Positions 27,313 to 36,775 of a stretch of DNA of 64,000 nt are shown in pieces. This DNA comes from an uncultured Algibacter sp. (GTDB lineage: Bacteria > Bacteroidota > Bacteroidia > Flavobacteriales > Flavobacteriaceae): assembly GCF_947487605.1 (NCBI RefSeq), contig NZ_CANKXK010000007.1, forward strand, positions 62,001 to 126,000, in the 5' to 3' direction. The position numbers were made by a program, and so were the translations under genes. The notes beneath the pieces are model-generated. The model searched no databases and was not told the origin of the DNA. It was given only the letters and a program-made list of their open reading frames with translations. Within the stretch, counting starts at the first letter, position 1. Each line of letters starts with the position of its first letter.

Positions 27313-28827
27313 ATGAAAAAAGTAAGTAGCTTTTTTACTTTAATGATATGTAGCTGTATTTGTGTCTTAGCACAAAACAATTCCATATCAGGTGTGGTGT
27401 TTTTAGATGAGAATAAAGACGGTATTTATAATGAAGGTGAACAAAAACTGGAAGGTGTTTCTGTTTCCAATCAAAAAGATATTGTACAGACCAATAAGGA
27501 AGGTCGATATACAATTGATTTGAGGGATGGCGCATTTTTATATGTTCTAAAACCATCGGGGTATCAGGTGTCTTTGAACGCTCAAAAATTTCAACAGAAC
27601 TATTATTTCCATCATACCAAAGGTTCGCCAAAACATTTAAAATATCCTGGGGTTTCAGCTACTGGAGATGTACCAAAACAGATTAATTTTCCACTTTATA
27701 AAGTAAAAGAAGAAAAACCTTTTAAAGCATTGGTTATTGGAGATCCACAAGCTGCTGATAAAGAACGAATTGATTTTTTTAGAGATGGTGGTGTTACCGA
27801 TATGCTAAGGCAAAAGGCCGATTTTTACATTGTTTTGGGCGATATCGCTGATGATTACTTGGACATTTACCCACGTGAAAAAGCCATTATAAGCATGCTG
27901 AATATCCCAGGGTATCATGTGGTAGGAAACCATGATATTAATTACAAATCTAATGATGAGGTCAATCATTTTGAAACTTTCAGAAAGGAATTTGGTCCAG
28001 ATTATTATGCATTCAATTATGGTAAAACACACTTTGTAGTATTGAATAATATCAATTATTTTGGATGGAATGCGGAAGAAGATAAAAGAGGAAGCTATTT
28101 TGGAGGTTTGGATGAAGCCCAATTGGAATGGTTGAAAAAAGATTTGAGCTTAGTGCCAGAAGATTATTTAATTGTTCTAAATACCCACATTCCTTTTCTT
28201 GAAGATTTTACAGAAGCAACTATTTTAGAAGACCTAAAATCACTACTAAAAAACAGAAAGTCATTGTTGCTAAGTGGTCATACACATGCTGTAAAAACCT
28301 ATTGGGATCATAATGAGTTAAGCGAAGGTGTTATAGCAGGGGCAAGCTGTGGTAGTTGGTGGACAGGGCCTTATGATGAAGAAGGTATTCCCGTTGCAAC
28401 CAGTATGGATGGTGCACCAAAAGGGTATTTTGTATTTGAATTTTCGGGAGCCAATTACACCTATGAATTTATTCCAGAAAAGCACCCTCAAGATTATCAG
28501 ATTAGAATTAATTTGACTTCAAAAGAAGATACGAAATATATTGTCGCCAATTGGTTTATAGGGAAACCACACGAAGAAGTAATGATTTCCATCGATAATG
28601 AAGAACCAATCATTATGGAAAACTATACGGGCTTTGACCCATTTATGGAGCTTACCTTAAAGGATAGAAAAAATAAAGACGATTGGTCGCCAGGGCTATC
28701 AGAAACCAATCATTTATGGAAGATACCAGTACCAAAAGATATATCAAAAGGCATGCACAAAATTGAAGTTACGGCTGAAACAGATTCAGGTAAAATCTAT
28801 AAAGGCTATAAAATATTCGAAATTTAA
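27313..28827 (+). CDS. Exported calcineurin-like phosphoesterase
   Basis: A 504-residue protein with signal peptide (to LAQ). Three parts follow: an N-terminal SdrD-B/carboxypeptidase-regulatory-like beta domain (GVVFLDENKDGIYNEGE, about 26-130), the metallophosphatase core, and a C-terminal beta domain. The metal-binding set is complete: Asp144 in VIGDPQ, Asp177 in VLGDIADD, Asn206-His207 in VGNHD, His in LNTHIPF and GHTHA. It hydrolyses some phosphate ester or phosphodiester in the periplasm. Such three-domain phosphoesterases are common in Bacteroidetes glycan loci, but the substrate is unknown. It lies between GH3 and GH5 genes, 65 and 33 bp away. Confidence 0.9.
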   Translation: MKKVSSFFTLMICSCICVLAQNNSISGVVFLDENKDGIYNEGEQKLEGVSVSNQKDIVQTNKEGRYTIDLRDGAFLYVLKPSGYQVSLNAQKFQQNYYFHHTKGSPKHLKYPGVSATGDVPKQINFPLYKVKEEKPFKALVIGDPQAADKERIDFFRDGGVTDMLRQKADFYIVLGDIADDYLDIYPREKAIISMLNIPGYHVVGNHDINYKSNDEVNHFETFRKEFGPDYYAFNYGKTHFVVLNNINYFGWNAEEDKRGSYFGGLDEAQLEWLKKDLSLVPEDYLIVLNTHIPFLEDFTEATILEDLKSLLKNRKSLLLSGHTHAVKTYWDHNELSEGVIAGASCGSWWTGPYDEEGIPVATSMDGAPKGYFVFEFSGANYTYEFIPEKHPQDYQIRINLTSKEDTKYIVANWFIGKPHEEVMISIDNEEPIIMENYTGFDPFMELTLKDRKNKDDWSPGLSETNHLWKIPVPKDISKGMHKIEVTAETDSGKIYKGYKIFEI

Positions 28828-28860
28828 TAACAACAATATACTACTAAACATACTACTAAA

Positions 28861-30696
28861 ATGAGACGAGCAAACATGCTTTTTACGCTAACACTATTTT
28901 TCATTGTAAATTTGATGAATGCGCAGGGTTTTAAAAACTTTGTAAGTGTTGATGGCAACAAATTGATGGACGGCGATAAGGAATACCGTTTTATCTCTTT
29001 TAACGTGCCAACCCTTAATTTTCAGGAAGATGAAATGAATTTCAAGGAAACCAATCCTTATGGGTTACCAACTGAATTTGAAATGCGCGATGTGTTTGCT
29101 ACCGTAAAAGAAATGGGCGGACAAGCCATTCGTATTTATACCATTCCAGTAAAGCATACAGGGTTTCCTAAAAATGCACCAACGTATGTAGAAGCGCCTG
29201 GGCAGTTCAATGAAGCAGCCTTTAAAATAACCGATAAAATGTTGCAATTGGCAAACGAATATAACGTGCGTATCATTTTTTCGCTTTTGAATAATAGACA
29301 ATGGATGGGTGGTCGTCCAAACTATGCGGCTTTTAGAGGAAAAACAGCTGATGAGTTTTGGACAGACCCACAGCTTATCGAAGATTTTAAGGCGACTTTA
29401 AACTTCGTCATCAACAGAAAAAATAGCTATACAGGTGTTAAATATAAAGATGATAAATCCATTCTGTGTTGGGAAACTGGGAATGAGTTAACCAGCCCTA
29501 TAGATTGGACCATCAACATTACTCGATACATAAAAAGCTTGGACAAAAACCACTTGATAATGGATGGGTGGTATAGTGATGATTTAGATTTTCCGTTTGT
29601 GCGAGAAGCGTCGTTAAACGAATGGTCTATCGATATGGTATCATCACATCATTATGAACGTAATGCTATTGATGTTCCAAAAAACATCAAAAAGAACATC
29701 GAATTAATCAATAAAAGAAAACCTTATTTGGTGGGTGAATTTGGGTTTATAAGTACCTCGGGTATCGAATCGGTGTTGGATTTTGTAATCGATAATAAAG
29801 ATGTTTCTGGAGCACTAATTTGGAGCTTAAGGCACCATAGAAAAGACGGTGGTTTCTATTGGCATTCCGAACCTTTGGGTGCCGGATTGTTTAAAGCCTA
29901 TCATTGGCCGGGGTTTGTTTCTGGAGAAAAATACGACGAGAGTAACTTAATGACCATGTACAGAAACAAAGCTTTTGAAATTCAAGGCATGGAAACCCCT
30001 GCTGTTTCTGCGCCATTAGCACCAGAATTATTACCTATTGAAAAAGCACACGCCATCAGTTGGCGAGGGGCTATGGGGGCAACGGGCTATAATGTGTATC
30101 GTTCGGAATCCAAAGGTGATCCATGGAAGATTGTGGGATATAATATTTCTGATGCCGATGTACCCTATTTTCCATTGTTTCATGATAAAACTGCCCAATT
30201 AGGAAAATCATATTACTATAGTGTTGCAGCTATAAATGCTTCAGGAACTTCAGAAAGGTCTAATATTGTTGGTCCTGTTAAGGTAAATGAATTGGCTAAA
30301 ATTGACACCATGAAAAATTTGGGCTTTGTTGAAGATAGTAAAGCCGTAATACCAGTTGTTGGTAGTGATAGAAATTTTAAGGAAATCCGTAACCGTTTGT
30401 ATGGTGATTATGGTTCAGAATTAACGTATAGCATTCCCGGTAAGTTAGAGGAATTTAAGCTATTTGCTTTTGAGAAAAAACGTTTTAGATATATCGCTAT
30501 TCATGGTTCAAACGATGGTGAAACTTGGGTAGATTTAGATATATTTCCAGAGAGTTTTACAAATAGAGATTCCAGCTACGGCTATTGGAAACCAAAAATT
30601 TATAGCTATTCAGGTGATAAAGATTATAAATACATAAAAGTGTTATTTAAAGGCGGTATTGCGCAATTGGCAAGAGTAGAAATTACATATAAATAA
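28861..30696 (+). CDS. GH5 mannanase-like glycoside hydrolase
   Basis: A 611-residue exported enzyme with signal peptide (ending LMNAQG). The TIM barrel (about 25-370) has the clan GH-A catalytic pair: acid/base Glu209 in CWETGNEL and nucleophile Glu293 in LVGEFGF. The WETGNE form and the GGQAIRIYTIP strand fit the GH5_7-type beta-mannanases best. A fibronectin-III-like segment follows (SAPLAPELLPIEKAHAISW split region, about 385-470) and then a C-terminal domain that resembles a galactose-binding-like fold. It probably cuts a beta-mannan-type backbone inside the chain. It closes the run that began at 24935. Confidence 0.85.
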   Translation: MRRANMLFTLTLFFIVNLMNAQGFKNFVSVDGNKLMDGDKEYRFISFNVPTLNFQEDEMNFKETNPYGLPTEFEMRDVFATVKEMGGQAIRIYTIPVKHTGFPKNAPTYVEAPGQFNEAAFKITDKMLQLANEYNVRIIFSLLNNRQWMGGRPNYAAFRGKTADEFWTDPQLIEDFKATLNFVINRKNSYTGVKYKDDKSILCWETGNELTSPIDWTINITRYIKSLDKNHLIMDGWYSDDLDFPFVREASLNEWSIDMVSSHHYERNAIDVPKNIKKNIELINKRKPYLVGEFGFISTSGIESVLDFVIDNKDVSGALIWSLRHHRKDGGFYWHSEPLGAGLFKAYHWPGFVSGEKYDESNLMTMYRNKAFEIQGMETPAVSAPLAPELLPIEKAHAISWRGAMGATGYNVYRSESKGDPWKIVGYNISDADVPYFPLFHDKTAQLGKSYYYSVAAINASGTSERSNIVGPVKVNELAKIDTMKNLGFVEDSKAVIPVVGSDRNFKEIRNRLYGDYGSELTYSIPGKLEEFKLFAFEKKRFRYIAIHGSNDGETWVDLDIFPESFTNRDSSYGYWKPKIYSYSGDKDYKYIKVLFKGGIAQLARVEITYK

Positions 30697-31018
30697 GCTT
30701 AACTTTTCACAATGAGTTTTATTACAAAGTTAATATAGGGTATTAATTTTCTTTTTATTTCGGTTATTTTTAAATGAGAAATGGTATTAATACTTGTTCT
30801 ACTCATTTGATAATTATTTCACAAAATCTATAGGTATTTTTACGTATTTACTAATAAATCGTGCTCTTAAATATGAATCCTGATTTCAATTAATCAATTT
30901 TACCACTTTTTTAAATAAAATTACTGGTATGATGCTTGTATCATTATTAATATTGAATATTCAATAAAATATAAATGATATATTTTCAGAAACAACGAAA
31001 GCAACGATAGGTAATTTT
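30697..31018 (+). promoter_or_regulatory. Regulatory gap before the sulfatase operon
   Basis: A 322-bp AT-rich gap separates the GH5 gene from the first sulfatase. It holds a perfect 16-bp palindrome TATTGAATATTCAATA at 30951-30966, 53 bp before the sulfatase ATG. That is a plausible operator for the genes 31019-42555. No T-tract hairpin and no clear TANNTTTG box seen. Confidence 0.4.
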
Positions 31019-32419
31019 ATGATAAAGCATCAATATGCAATCTTAATAATAGCAATATTTTGGTTTAGTGGTCTTTCAGCACAAACCAGAAACCTTCCTA
31101 ATATTGTATTTTATATCACAGACGACCAAAGTCAGTTGGATTGTTCGGTGTATGGCAATGATATTATAAAAACGCCCAATACAGCGCAATTAGCAAAAGA
31201 TGGATTAGTGTTTGAAAATGCTTTCATCGCTTCACCTGCTTGTGCACCAAGTAGAGCAGCTTTGCTTACTGGATTGATGCCTTCAAGAAATGGTGCAGAA
31301 TCAAATCATAGTTATCCCAAAAAAGGCACTCAAATTTTAATTAAAAATTTACAAGAAAGTGGGTATGATGTTCTAAGCTTTGGGAAAATAGCCCATGAAA
31401 AAATGGGGGAATATATAGGCTTTGATTATTATAGTGAAGATCCAACAAATTTGGCAAATCATGTGACTGAGTATTTTCAAAATAACACAACAAAAAAACC
31501 GATTTGCTTATTGGTTGGAGATCGTCGTCCGCATGTACCATGGACTACTGAAAAAACCTATAATTCTGAAGCATTAGACTTGCCTCCTTATTTTATAGAT
31601 ACCAAAGAAACACGAAGACTTTGGAACCAGTATTATTCTGATATTACTGGAGCAGATGCCGAAATGGGCAAAATATACCAATTGGCAAAAGAAAAGTTTG
31701 GCGATAATTTTATATTCATTTATTCTGCTGACCATGGCGGGCAATGGCCTTTTGGGAAATGGAATTTATACGATGCAGGAACCAAAGTGCCTATGCTTAT
31801 GGTTTGGCCAAAGCACATAAAACCAAATACGAGAACTGATGCTATGGTAAGTTGGATAGATATATTTCCAACTTTGTTAGATATTGTGGATGCAGAATTA
31901 CCAGTCAATATTGATGGTAAATCTTTTAAAAAGAGCTTGCAAAAACCGAATACTTCACATCGAAAATACATTTACACAACCCATAGTGGTGATAAAAAAA
32001 TGAATGTATATCCTATTAGAAGTGTAAGGAATAAAAAGTACAAGTTCATCTTAAATCTATATCCAGAGAACTATCATTCTAATCATTCCGATATTTTAAG
32101 AAAAATACATGCAGGCGCTTATTGGGATTCTTGGGATGAAACGGCTAAAACAGATAAGCGTGCTGCCGATATTGTGCATAAATACTATGTGCGTCCTGCG
32201 GAAGAATTCTACGATATAGAAAACGATCCCTATGAACAAGTGAATTTAATTGATTCACCAAAAGGTGAAAAAGCATTAAACAAGATGCGTCTGCTGTTAA
32301 AAGATTGGATGATAGTGCAAAATGACAGTAAGGCTTTATTTGAAAAGCCATATCCCATTACAGGCAAGACGCCGCATGAAATTGTAGTAAAAAATAAAAA
32401 CAAACAGACTAAATATTAA
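31019..32419 (+). CDS. Sulfatase, S1 family
   Basis: A 466-residue exported sulfatase (signal peptide ending LSAQT). Cys75 in ACAPSRAALLTG is the residue converted to formylglycine by the maturation enzyme. The metal-binding aspartates are in FYITDDQSQLD, and FIYSADHGGQWPF supplies the later Asp-His pair. It should remove sulfate esters from a polysaccharide, in the periplasm or at the surface. It is the first gene after a 322-bp regulatory gap, followed by a GH43-like gene at 45 bp. Exact S1 subfamily and substrate are not decidable by eye. Confidence 0.93.
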   Translation: MIKHQYAILIIAIFWFSGLSAQTRNLPNIVFYITDDQSQLDCSVYGNDIIKTPNTAQLAKDGLVFENAFIASPACAPSRAALLTGLMPSRNGAESNHSYPKKGTQILIKNLQESGYDVLSFGKIAHEKMGEYIGFDYYSEDPTNLANHVTEYFQNNTTKKPICLLVGDRRPHVPWTTEKTYNSEALDLPPYFIDTKETRRLWNQYYSDITGADAEMGKIYQLAKEKFGDNFIFIYSADHGGQWPFGKWNLYDAGTKVPMLMVWPKHIKPNTRTDAMVSWIDIFPTLLDIVDAELPVNIDGKSFKKSLQKPNTSHRKYIYTTHSGDKKMNVYPIRSVRNKKYKFILNLYPENYHSNHSDILRKIHAGAYWDSWDETAKTDKRAADIVHKYYVRPAEEFYDIENDPYEQVNLIDSPKGEKALNKMRLLLKDWMIVQNDSKALFEKPYPITGKTPHEIVVKNKNKQTKY

Positions 32420-32464
32420 GGAAACACCTTAAGTTTTCCTTTTCAACCAAGAAAATTTTATGAG

Positions 32465-33598
32465 ATGAAGCAATATAACTATAACGATCTAAAACGTGTG
32501 ATAAAAAAAATAGCAATACCCTTATTTTCTGTTTTTATTATTAGCAGCTGCAAGGGGCAGTCTAGTCAGTCAAATTTTTCGGAAACAAATGTTTCTGCAA
32601 CACCTTCACTACAAAAAAAGGTGGATCCTAAAACCATTATTACAGACTATCATCGTATTTCTTACGATTGGATGCGGGATACCTATGTAACCTATATAAA
32701 AGAAGATGGGTATTATTATTTAACAGGAACCACCAGAATACCTCATAAAGCGGCCTGTTGGGATTATAACGATGGCTTGTATTTATGGCGCTCTAAAGAC
32801 CTTAAAAAATGGGATTCCTTAGGGTTGGTATGGAGTTTTAAAAAAGATGCCACATGGCAAAATGAATTTAGGCCATTACCAAAAGGTAGAAGTGGTGATC
32901 TAAGTGAAGAAAAAGGCGTAGGACGACGCGCTGTTTGGGCGCCAGAGTTTCATTATATTAATGGCGATTATTATTTCACAACGTGCATGAACTGGCACGA
33001 ATACCTTGACAAAGAAAAAAACGGAAGAGTGTTTTTGCTAAAAAGTAAATCGGGTAAGCCTGAAGGGCCTTATATAGACCCCATAGGAAAACCACTTGCA
33101 AATCGTATTGATTCCTCCTTATTTCAAGATGATGATGGTACGGTGTATTTTGTATGGCAGGATGGAAAGATAGCCAAAATGAAAGACGATATGTCTGGTT
33201 TTGCAGAAGAACCAAGGGATGTGCTACAATCAAAGTATTCAGATAATCCCTATATTGAAGGTGCTTTTATTACAAAAAAAGAGGATAAATATTATTTAAT
33301 TCAAGCTGCTTGGATTAAAGAGAAACCCAATGGTAAACGCGGGTATTTTTCAAAAGGGAAGAAGATATCCTATGATTGCGTAGTGTCTATTTCAGATAAT
33401 ATTTATGGACCTTACGGTCAAAAATTCACCTCTGCACAACATGCAGGTCATAATAATATTTTTGAAGATAAAGATGGAAACTGGTGGGGCACGATGTTTG
33501 GTAATCCAAGGTCAGGGATTACACCTACCGTATATGCTAACCCAACTATTTATCCTTTAGAATGGACAGAAGACGGGAAATGTTTTCCTAAAAAGTAA
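32465..33598 (+). CDS. GH43-like glycosidase lipoprotein
   Basis: A 377-residue lipoprotein (lipobox ISSC, Cys29) with the five-bladed propeller pattern of clan GH-F/GH43. Likely catalytic residues are the base Asp72 in WMRDTYVTY, a middle Asp in FQDDDGTVYFVWQD and the acid Glu265 in PYIEGAF. GYYYLTGTT and GHNNIFEDKDGNWWGT are blade signatures. GH43 enzymes usually remove arabinose, xylose or galactose side chains. Neighbouring sulfatases at 45 and 24 bp suggest a sulfated substrate with side groups. GH117 or a related clan member is an alternative. Confidence 0.8.
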   Translation: MKQYNYNDLKRVIKKIAIPLFSVFIISSCKGQSSQSNFSETNVSATPSLQKKVDPKTIITDYHRISYDWMRDTYVTYIKEDGYYYLTGTTRIPHKAACWDYNDGLYLWRSKDLKKWDSLGLVWSFKKDATWQNEFRPLPKGRSGDLSEEKGVGRRAVWAPEFHYINGDYYFTTCMNWHEYLDKEKNGRVFLLKSKSGKPEGPYIDPIGKPLANRIDSSLFQDDDGTVYFVWQDGKIAKMKDDMSGFAEEPRDVLQSKYSDNPYIEGAFITKKEDKYYLIQAAWIKEKPNGKRGYFSKGKKISYDCVVSISDNIYGPYGQKFTSAQHAGHNNIFEDKDGNWWGTMFGNPRSGITPTVYANPTIYPLEWTEDGKCFPKK

Positions 33599-33622
33599 TT
33601 GTAATTAATTTAAAAATTCAAA

Positions 33623-35095
33623 ATGAATAAATCACTTTATATACTTGCCTTGTTTTTAACGACTATATCGTGCAAGGCGCAACAGCAAGATTCTAAATCA
33701 AATAATACGGATAAACCCAATATTGTTTTTATACTGGCAGATGATTGTACGCATTGGGATATAGGTGCTTATGGAAGTAAAGATGCCATTACCCCAAATA
33801 TTGATAAATTGGCAAACGAGGGTGTTAAATTTAACCGTTGTTATCAGGCGGCACCTATGTGTTCACCTACAAGGCATAATATCTATACGGGGCTTTATCC
33901 TGTAAAGTCAGGAGCTTATCCTAATCATGCGTTTGCTAAAGAGGGCACAAAGAGTGTCGTACATTATTTAGAACCTTTGGGGTATCGCGTTGCCTTATCA
34001 GGTAAAAGACATATAAATCCTAAAGAAAGCTTTCCGTTTGAATATTTAGATGAGGAAAAAAACATAAACTTTAATAATGTTGAAAAATTCTTAGGAGAAG
34101 TAAAGTCTTCTAAAGAGCCTTTTGCTCTGATGCTTTGTTCTAACGAACCTCATGGACCTTGGAATAAAGGGGATGCTTCTAAATATAATCCAAACAAGAT
34201 TACTTTACCGCCACATTATGTAGATAATATAGAAACAAGGAAAGCGTATTGTAGTTATTTAGCAGAAATCAATTATTTGGATGATCAGGTTGGTAAAACC
34301 ATGGATTTATTAAAAAAGTACAACTTTGATGATAATACCCTTGTGGTTTTTGCAAGTGAACAAGGAAACAGTTTCCCGTTTGCTAAGTGGACCACTTATG
34401 AAGCTGGTGTAAAATCGGCATTAATTGCGCACATGCCAAGTAAGATTAAAGGTGGTAAGGAATCTGATGCTATTGTTGAATATACAGATTTAGTACCCAC
34501 ATTTATTGAAATGGCAGGAGGAGAACCTATAGCAACTTTAGATGGAAAAAGCTTAGTTCCCATTTTTAAAAATCCTAAAAAGGATAATAAAGATTACGCC
34601 TATAGTTTACAAACCACAAGAGGTATTATTGCTGGGGCAGACTATTACGCAATAAGATCAGTTGTTGGTAAGGATTATAGATATATTTGGAATATAACTC
34701 CTGAAGCCGAGTTTTTAAATGTAGTAAACAATGCAGATACTAATGGAAAAAAATGGTTCAGGTCTTGGGAAGAAGCTGCTAAAACAGATAAAAGAGCAGA
34801 AGAGTTACTTTACAAATACAAAAAGCGTCCCAAAGAAGAATTATATCATGTTAAAAATGACAAATGGTGTATAGCTAATCTTGCTGAAGACCCTAAATAT
34901 GCTGAAGTTAAAAATGAATTACGAACCGAGTTATTGGCTTGGATGGAAGCCTGTGGCGATGAAGGGCAAGCTACAGAAATGGATGCTTTGAATCATAAAT
35001 CTTCAACATTAAAAAAAGGAAAAGGAAAGAAAAATAAAGGAGATAAAAAATCCAAGAAAAAAGGAAAGAAAGGGAAAAAGAAAAAATCAGAATAA
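33623..35095 (+). CDS. Sulfatase, S1 family, with lysine-rich tail
   Basis: A 490-residue lipoprotein sulfatase (ISCKAQ lipobox). Cys80 in PMCSPTRHNIYTG is the formylglycine site, with Thr where Ser or Ala is usual. FILADDCTHWDIGAYGS holds the metal ligands. VVFASEQGNSFPFAKWTTYEAG is a variant of the usual DHG segment, with SEQG in place of the usual DHG (split: VVFASEQG, KWTTYEAG). The last 27 residues (464-490) are almost only lysine, glycine and serine, a strongly basic tail after the folded domain. The next sulfatase gene begins 5 bp after the stop. Confidence 0.9.
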   Translation: MNKSLYILALFLTTISCKAQQQDSKSNNTDKPNIVFILADDCTHWDIGAYGSKDAITPNIDKLANEGVKFNRCYQAAPMCSPTRHNIYTGLYPVKSGAYPNHAFAKEGTKSVVHYLEPLGYRVALSGKRHINPKESFPFEYLDEEKNINFNNVEKFLGEVKSSKEPFALMLCSNEPHGPWNKGDASKYNPNKITLPPHYVDNIETRKAYCSYLAEINYLDDQVGKTMDLLKKYNFDDNTLVVFASEQGNSFPFAKWTTYEAGVKSALIAHMPSKIKGGKESDAIVEYTDLVPTFIEMAGGEPIATLDGKSLVPIFKNPKKDNKDYAYSLQTTRGIIAGADYYAIRSVVGKDYRYIWNITPEAEFLNVVNNADTNGKKWFRSWEEAAKTDKRAEELLYKYKKRPKEELYHVKNDKWCIANLAEDPKYAEVKNELRTELLAWMEACGDEGQATEMDALNHKSSTLKKGKGKKNKGDKKSKKKGKKGKKKKSE

Positions 35096-35100
35096 GTTAT

Positions 35101-36747
35101 ATGAAGTTATCCTTTAAATCTGTTTTAGTCATATTCTTAGTAACATTAATAAGCTCTTGTGGCGTTTCGCAAAATGAAAAAAAGTCAGTTGCAGAACGAC
35201 CTAATATCATTTTAATCATGTCTGATGATATGGGCTATTCTGATTTGGGTTGCTATGGTGGCGATATCAATACACCAAACCTTGACGCATTGGCTAACAA
35301 CGGACTTCGGTTTACACAATTTTATAATGCTGCCCGTTGTTGTCCAAGTCGCGCCTCATTAATTACAGGCTTGTATCCGCATCAAACGGGGATTGGTTAT
35401 ATGACCAATTCTCCAAAAAAGCTTACCGATCAGGATTTAGGTCTGCCAGCGTATCAGGGGCGTTTACATAAAAACAATGTTACCATTGCGGAAGTATTAC
35501 AAAAAAGTGGTTATAGTACTTTAATGACAGGTAAATGGCATTTGGGTTTTACTAAAGATAATGCGCCCTTAGAAAGAGGATTCGATAAATTTTATGGTTT
35601 AATAGCTGGAGCGAGCAACTTTTTTAAACCAGAAGTTCCAAGAGGTATTACGTATATGAATGAAGCTGTTACTATTACAGATGAAGATTATTACACCACA
35701 GATGCTTTTACAAATTATGCTATCGATTTTATTGATGAATCTCAAAATGAAGATTCTAAAAAACCATTTTTTCTCTATTTAGCATATACTGCACCTCATT
35801 GGCCATTACATGCACCACAAGAAGATGTAGAAAAATATAAAGGAAAATACATGAAAGGTTGGGAGCAAATGCGAGAAGAACGCTTTGCAAAAATGAAAAC
35901 CATGGGATTAATAGATGAAGATTGGAAACTGTCTCCGGATGATTTTAAACCTTGGGATGCTCTTAGTAATGAAAAGAAAATCGAAATGGATTTACGCAGA
36001 GCTATTTATTCTGCTATGGTAGATAGAATGGATCAAAATATAGGGAAACTGATAAAAAATTTAGAAAAAAAGAAGATCCTCGATAATACCATTATTATCT
36101 TTTTAAACGATAATGGCGCCTGTGCAGAAGGTGGGGATTTTGGTGCAGGACCTTCAGAACAATTGGAAACTAAAGAAGGCTATTTTTTATCCTACGGAAA
36201 ATATTGGGCAAATGCCTCAAACACTCCATATAGAGAATACAAACATTGGGTACACGAAGGGGGTATTAGTACACCATTTATTGTGCATTGGCCTAAAGGA
36301 ATAGCAAAAGAAGATCAAGGTAAAATTATTAACGAACATGCTTTTTTACCAGATGTAATGAGCACACTTGTTGATTTAGGACAAGCCGAATACCCGAAAC
36401 AATTTAAAGGTAATGACATTCCGCCTATGGTTGGGAAAAGCTTAAAGCCTTTATTTTCTGATGCAGATGCATCCATACATAATGAGCCTATTTTTTGGGA
36501 ACACGAAGGGAATAAGGCTGTTCGATTAGGAGATTACAAATTAGTCTCTAAATGGTCTAAAGCACACGAAGTACAATGGGAATTGTATGATATAAAAGCA
36601 GACAGAACAGAAACTAATAATTTGGCGTCTCAAATGCCTGAAAAAGTAGAGACGATGCATGAATTGTATGCAGATTGGGCAAAAAGTAATAAGGTAATGC
36701 CTTGGGCAGATATCAAAAAACGAATTAAAGAAAAAAGAAAATCATAA
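35101..36747 (+). CDS. Arylsulfatase-type sulfatase, S1 family
   Basis: A 548-residue lipoprotein (lipobox ISSC) closest to arylsulfatase A-like enzymes. Cys80 of ARCCPSRASLITG is the formylglycine precursor. LIMSDDMGYSDLGCYGG supplies the metal aspartates, TGKWHLGF the lysine/histidine of the active site and IIFLNDNGACAEGG the late Asp-Asn. THWP-like segment YTAPHWPLHAP is also present. It cleaves sulfate esters, probably endo- or exo- on a polysaccharide. The C-terminus is short and basic (KKRIKEKRKS). It lies 5 bp after the preceding sulfatase, so translational coupling is likely. Confidence 0.94.
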   Translation: MKLSFKSVLVIFLVTLISSCGVSQNEKKSVAERPNIILIMSDDMGYSDLGCYGGDINTPNLDALANNGLRFTQFYNAARCCPSRASLITGLYPHQTGIGYMTNSPKKLTDQDLGLPAYQGRLHKNNVTIAEVLQKSGYSTLMTGKWHLGFTKDNAPLERGFDKFYGLIAGASNFFKPEVPRGITYMNEAVTITDEDYYTTDAFTNYAIDFIDESQNEDSKKPFFLYLAYTAPHWPLHAPQEDVEKYKGKYMKGWEQMREERFAKMKTMGLIDEDWKLSPDDFKPWDALSNEKKIEMDLRRAIYSAMVDRMDQNIGKLIKNLEKKKILDNTIIIFLNDNGACAEGGDFGAGPSEQLETKEGYFLSYGKYWANASNTPYREYKHWVHEGGISTPFIVHWPKGIAKEDQGKIINEHAFLPDVMSTLVDLGQAEYPKQFKGNDIPPMVGKSLKPLFSDADASIHNEPIFWEHEGNKAVRLGDYKLVSKWSKAHEVQWELYDIKADRTETNNLASQMPEKVETMHELYADWAKSNKVMPWADIKKRIKEKRKS

Positions 36748-36775
36748 ACACCATCATATTAAACTAAATAAAATC

